From the IMG/VR virus record IMGVR_UViG_3300025671_000564, positions 1 to 22,988 of that record: a stretch of 22,988 nucleotides of DNA, one strand, 5' to 3'. The notes under the pieces were generated by a model. It was not told the DNA's origin. It made no database searches and was given only the letters and a program-made list of their open reading frames with translations. This stretch comes from a virus. Positions 22,737 to 22,988 of the stretch are shown here, piece by piece. A program made the position numbers and the translations under genes. Each line of letters begins with the position of its first letter. Positions within the stretch are counted from its first letter, which is position 1.

Positions 22737-22814
22737 AGTATGGCACGAAATCGGGGGGTCCACAAGGGGTCTTGTGACACTCTCTCAACTGGTTGGGCAG
22801 CCGCCGAGTTTGTG
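22737..22814 (-). promoter_or_regulatory. Recurrent promoter cassette, copy 1 (best preserved)
   Basis: Minus-strand order over 78 bases: CACAAACT, CGGCGGCTGCCC, AACCAGTTG, a second AGTGTCACAA box, the palindrome CACAAGACCCCTTGTG, C-rich stretch, and extended -10 TGCCATACT. The -35 TTGTGG (22760-22765) is 17 bases from CATACT (22737-22742), ideal sigma70 spacing. The expected start lies at or next to the ATG of the ligase-like gene. Confidence 0.7.
22761..22776 (-). promoter_or_regulatory. Operator-like palindrome over the -35 box
   Basis: CACAAG-ACCC-CTTGTG is a perfect 6-bp inverted repeat with a 4-base centre; its left half on the plus strand overlaps the -35 hexamer. A degenerate copy (CACAAGACCCCTTGAG) occupies the same place in copy 2. 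This placement is typical of a repressor site. Confidence 0.5.
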
Positions 22815-22824
22815 ACACTAACTC

Positions 22825-22988
22825 TCAAACATTTGCCAACTCATGAAGTTTATCAACCTCCTTAGGATTCCAGGTGCTAAACATAGTCACACCGTTCAAA
22901 ACACGCCCCATAGTATCAAGATCAGTCTCAGGATTGTCTAACACTTCATCCATACCAATACACATTAGTTTGTGGACAATAGCGAAGG
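22825..22988 (-). CDS. Unknown protein, C-terminal 53 residues (partial)
   Basis: An open frame enters from the right edge and ends at 22825. The visible part reads FAIVHKLMCIGMDEVLDNPE, then TDLDTMGRVLNGVTMFSTWN and PKEVDKLHELANV. Acidic with helical stretches; not recognised. Internal ATG codons exist, so the true length could be as short as about 46 residues. The promoter cassette begins 10 bases after its stop. Confidence 0.6.
   Translation of the reverse strand, partial: FAIVHKLMCIGMDEVLDNPETDLDTMGRVLNGVTMFSTWNPKEVDKLHELANV

Noticed and set aside
22731-22763. Eleven-codon N-terminal extension of the ligase-like gene
   Set aside because: It would cover the -10 and -35 elements of the promoter cassette and lies outside the recognisable family sequence.

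Overview
The window looks like a piece of a T4-like myovirus genome, most plausibly a marine cyanophage. This rests on the gene order gp25 - gp6 - giant baseplate-position protein - start of a gp8-like gene, on T4-type late promoters (TATAAATA and near matches), on a YHYH domain inside the giant protein, and on the general style of the small genes. Every gene I can support lies on the minus strand, so transcription runs from the right end towards position 1. No database search was possible; family names come from recognised motifs.

Left region (1-18301), AT-rich: the late/structural block. In transcription order it holds a small membrane protein (51 aa), a 64-aa protein, a GT-A-like glycosyltransferase with its own late promoter, a 50-aa and a very basic 46-aa protein in overlapping frames, a 151-aa and an 86-aa protein of unknown role, a late promoter, then gp25 and gp6 (baseplate wedge), the 4,508-residue giant structural protein, an exact TATAAATA late promoter, and the first codons of a gp8-like gene cut by the window edge.

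Boundary (18302-18590): a 289-base gene-free stretch with short tandem repeats and a perfect 10-bp inverted repeat. Base composition changes here, from AT-rich on the left to clearly more GC-rich on the right.

Right region (18591-22988), GC-richer: thirteen mostly tiny genes in short transcription units. The recognisable ones are an ArdA-like antirestriction protein (143 aa, strongly acidic) and a 298-aa protein with ligase/nucleotidyltransferase-like motifs (KxDG, EG, FK) that resembles the phage family I recall as DUF6267. The units are separated by a recurring promoter cassette of about 77-80 bp (three full copies and one partial): a TTGTGACACT-type box, a GGGCAGC-type core, a C-rich stretch and, in three of the four, an extended -10 element TGCCATACT. 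Several small genes lack a Shine-Dalgarno sequence; three have a T6-T7 tract just before the ATG. A tRNA 3'-half-like fragment sits downstream of ardA. I read this region as an accessory, probably early-expressed host-takeover/anti-defence island; that is inference. The repeated promoter cassette together with the T-tract leaders is the most unusual signal in the window.
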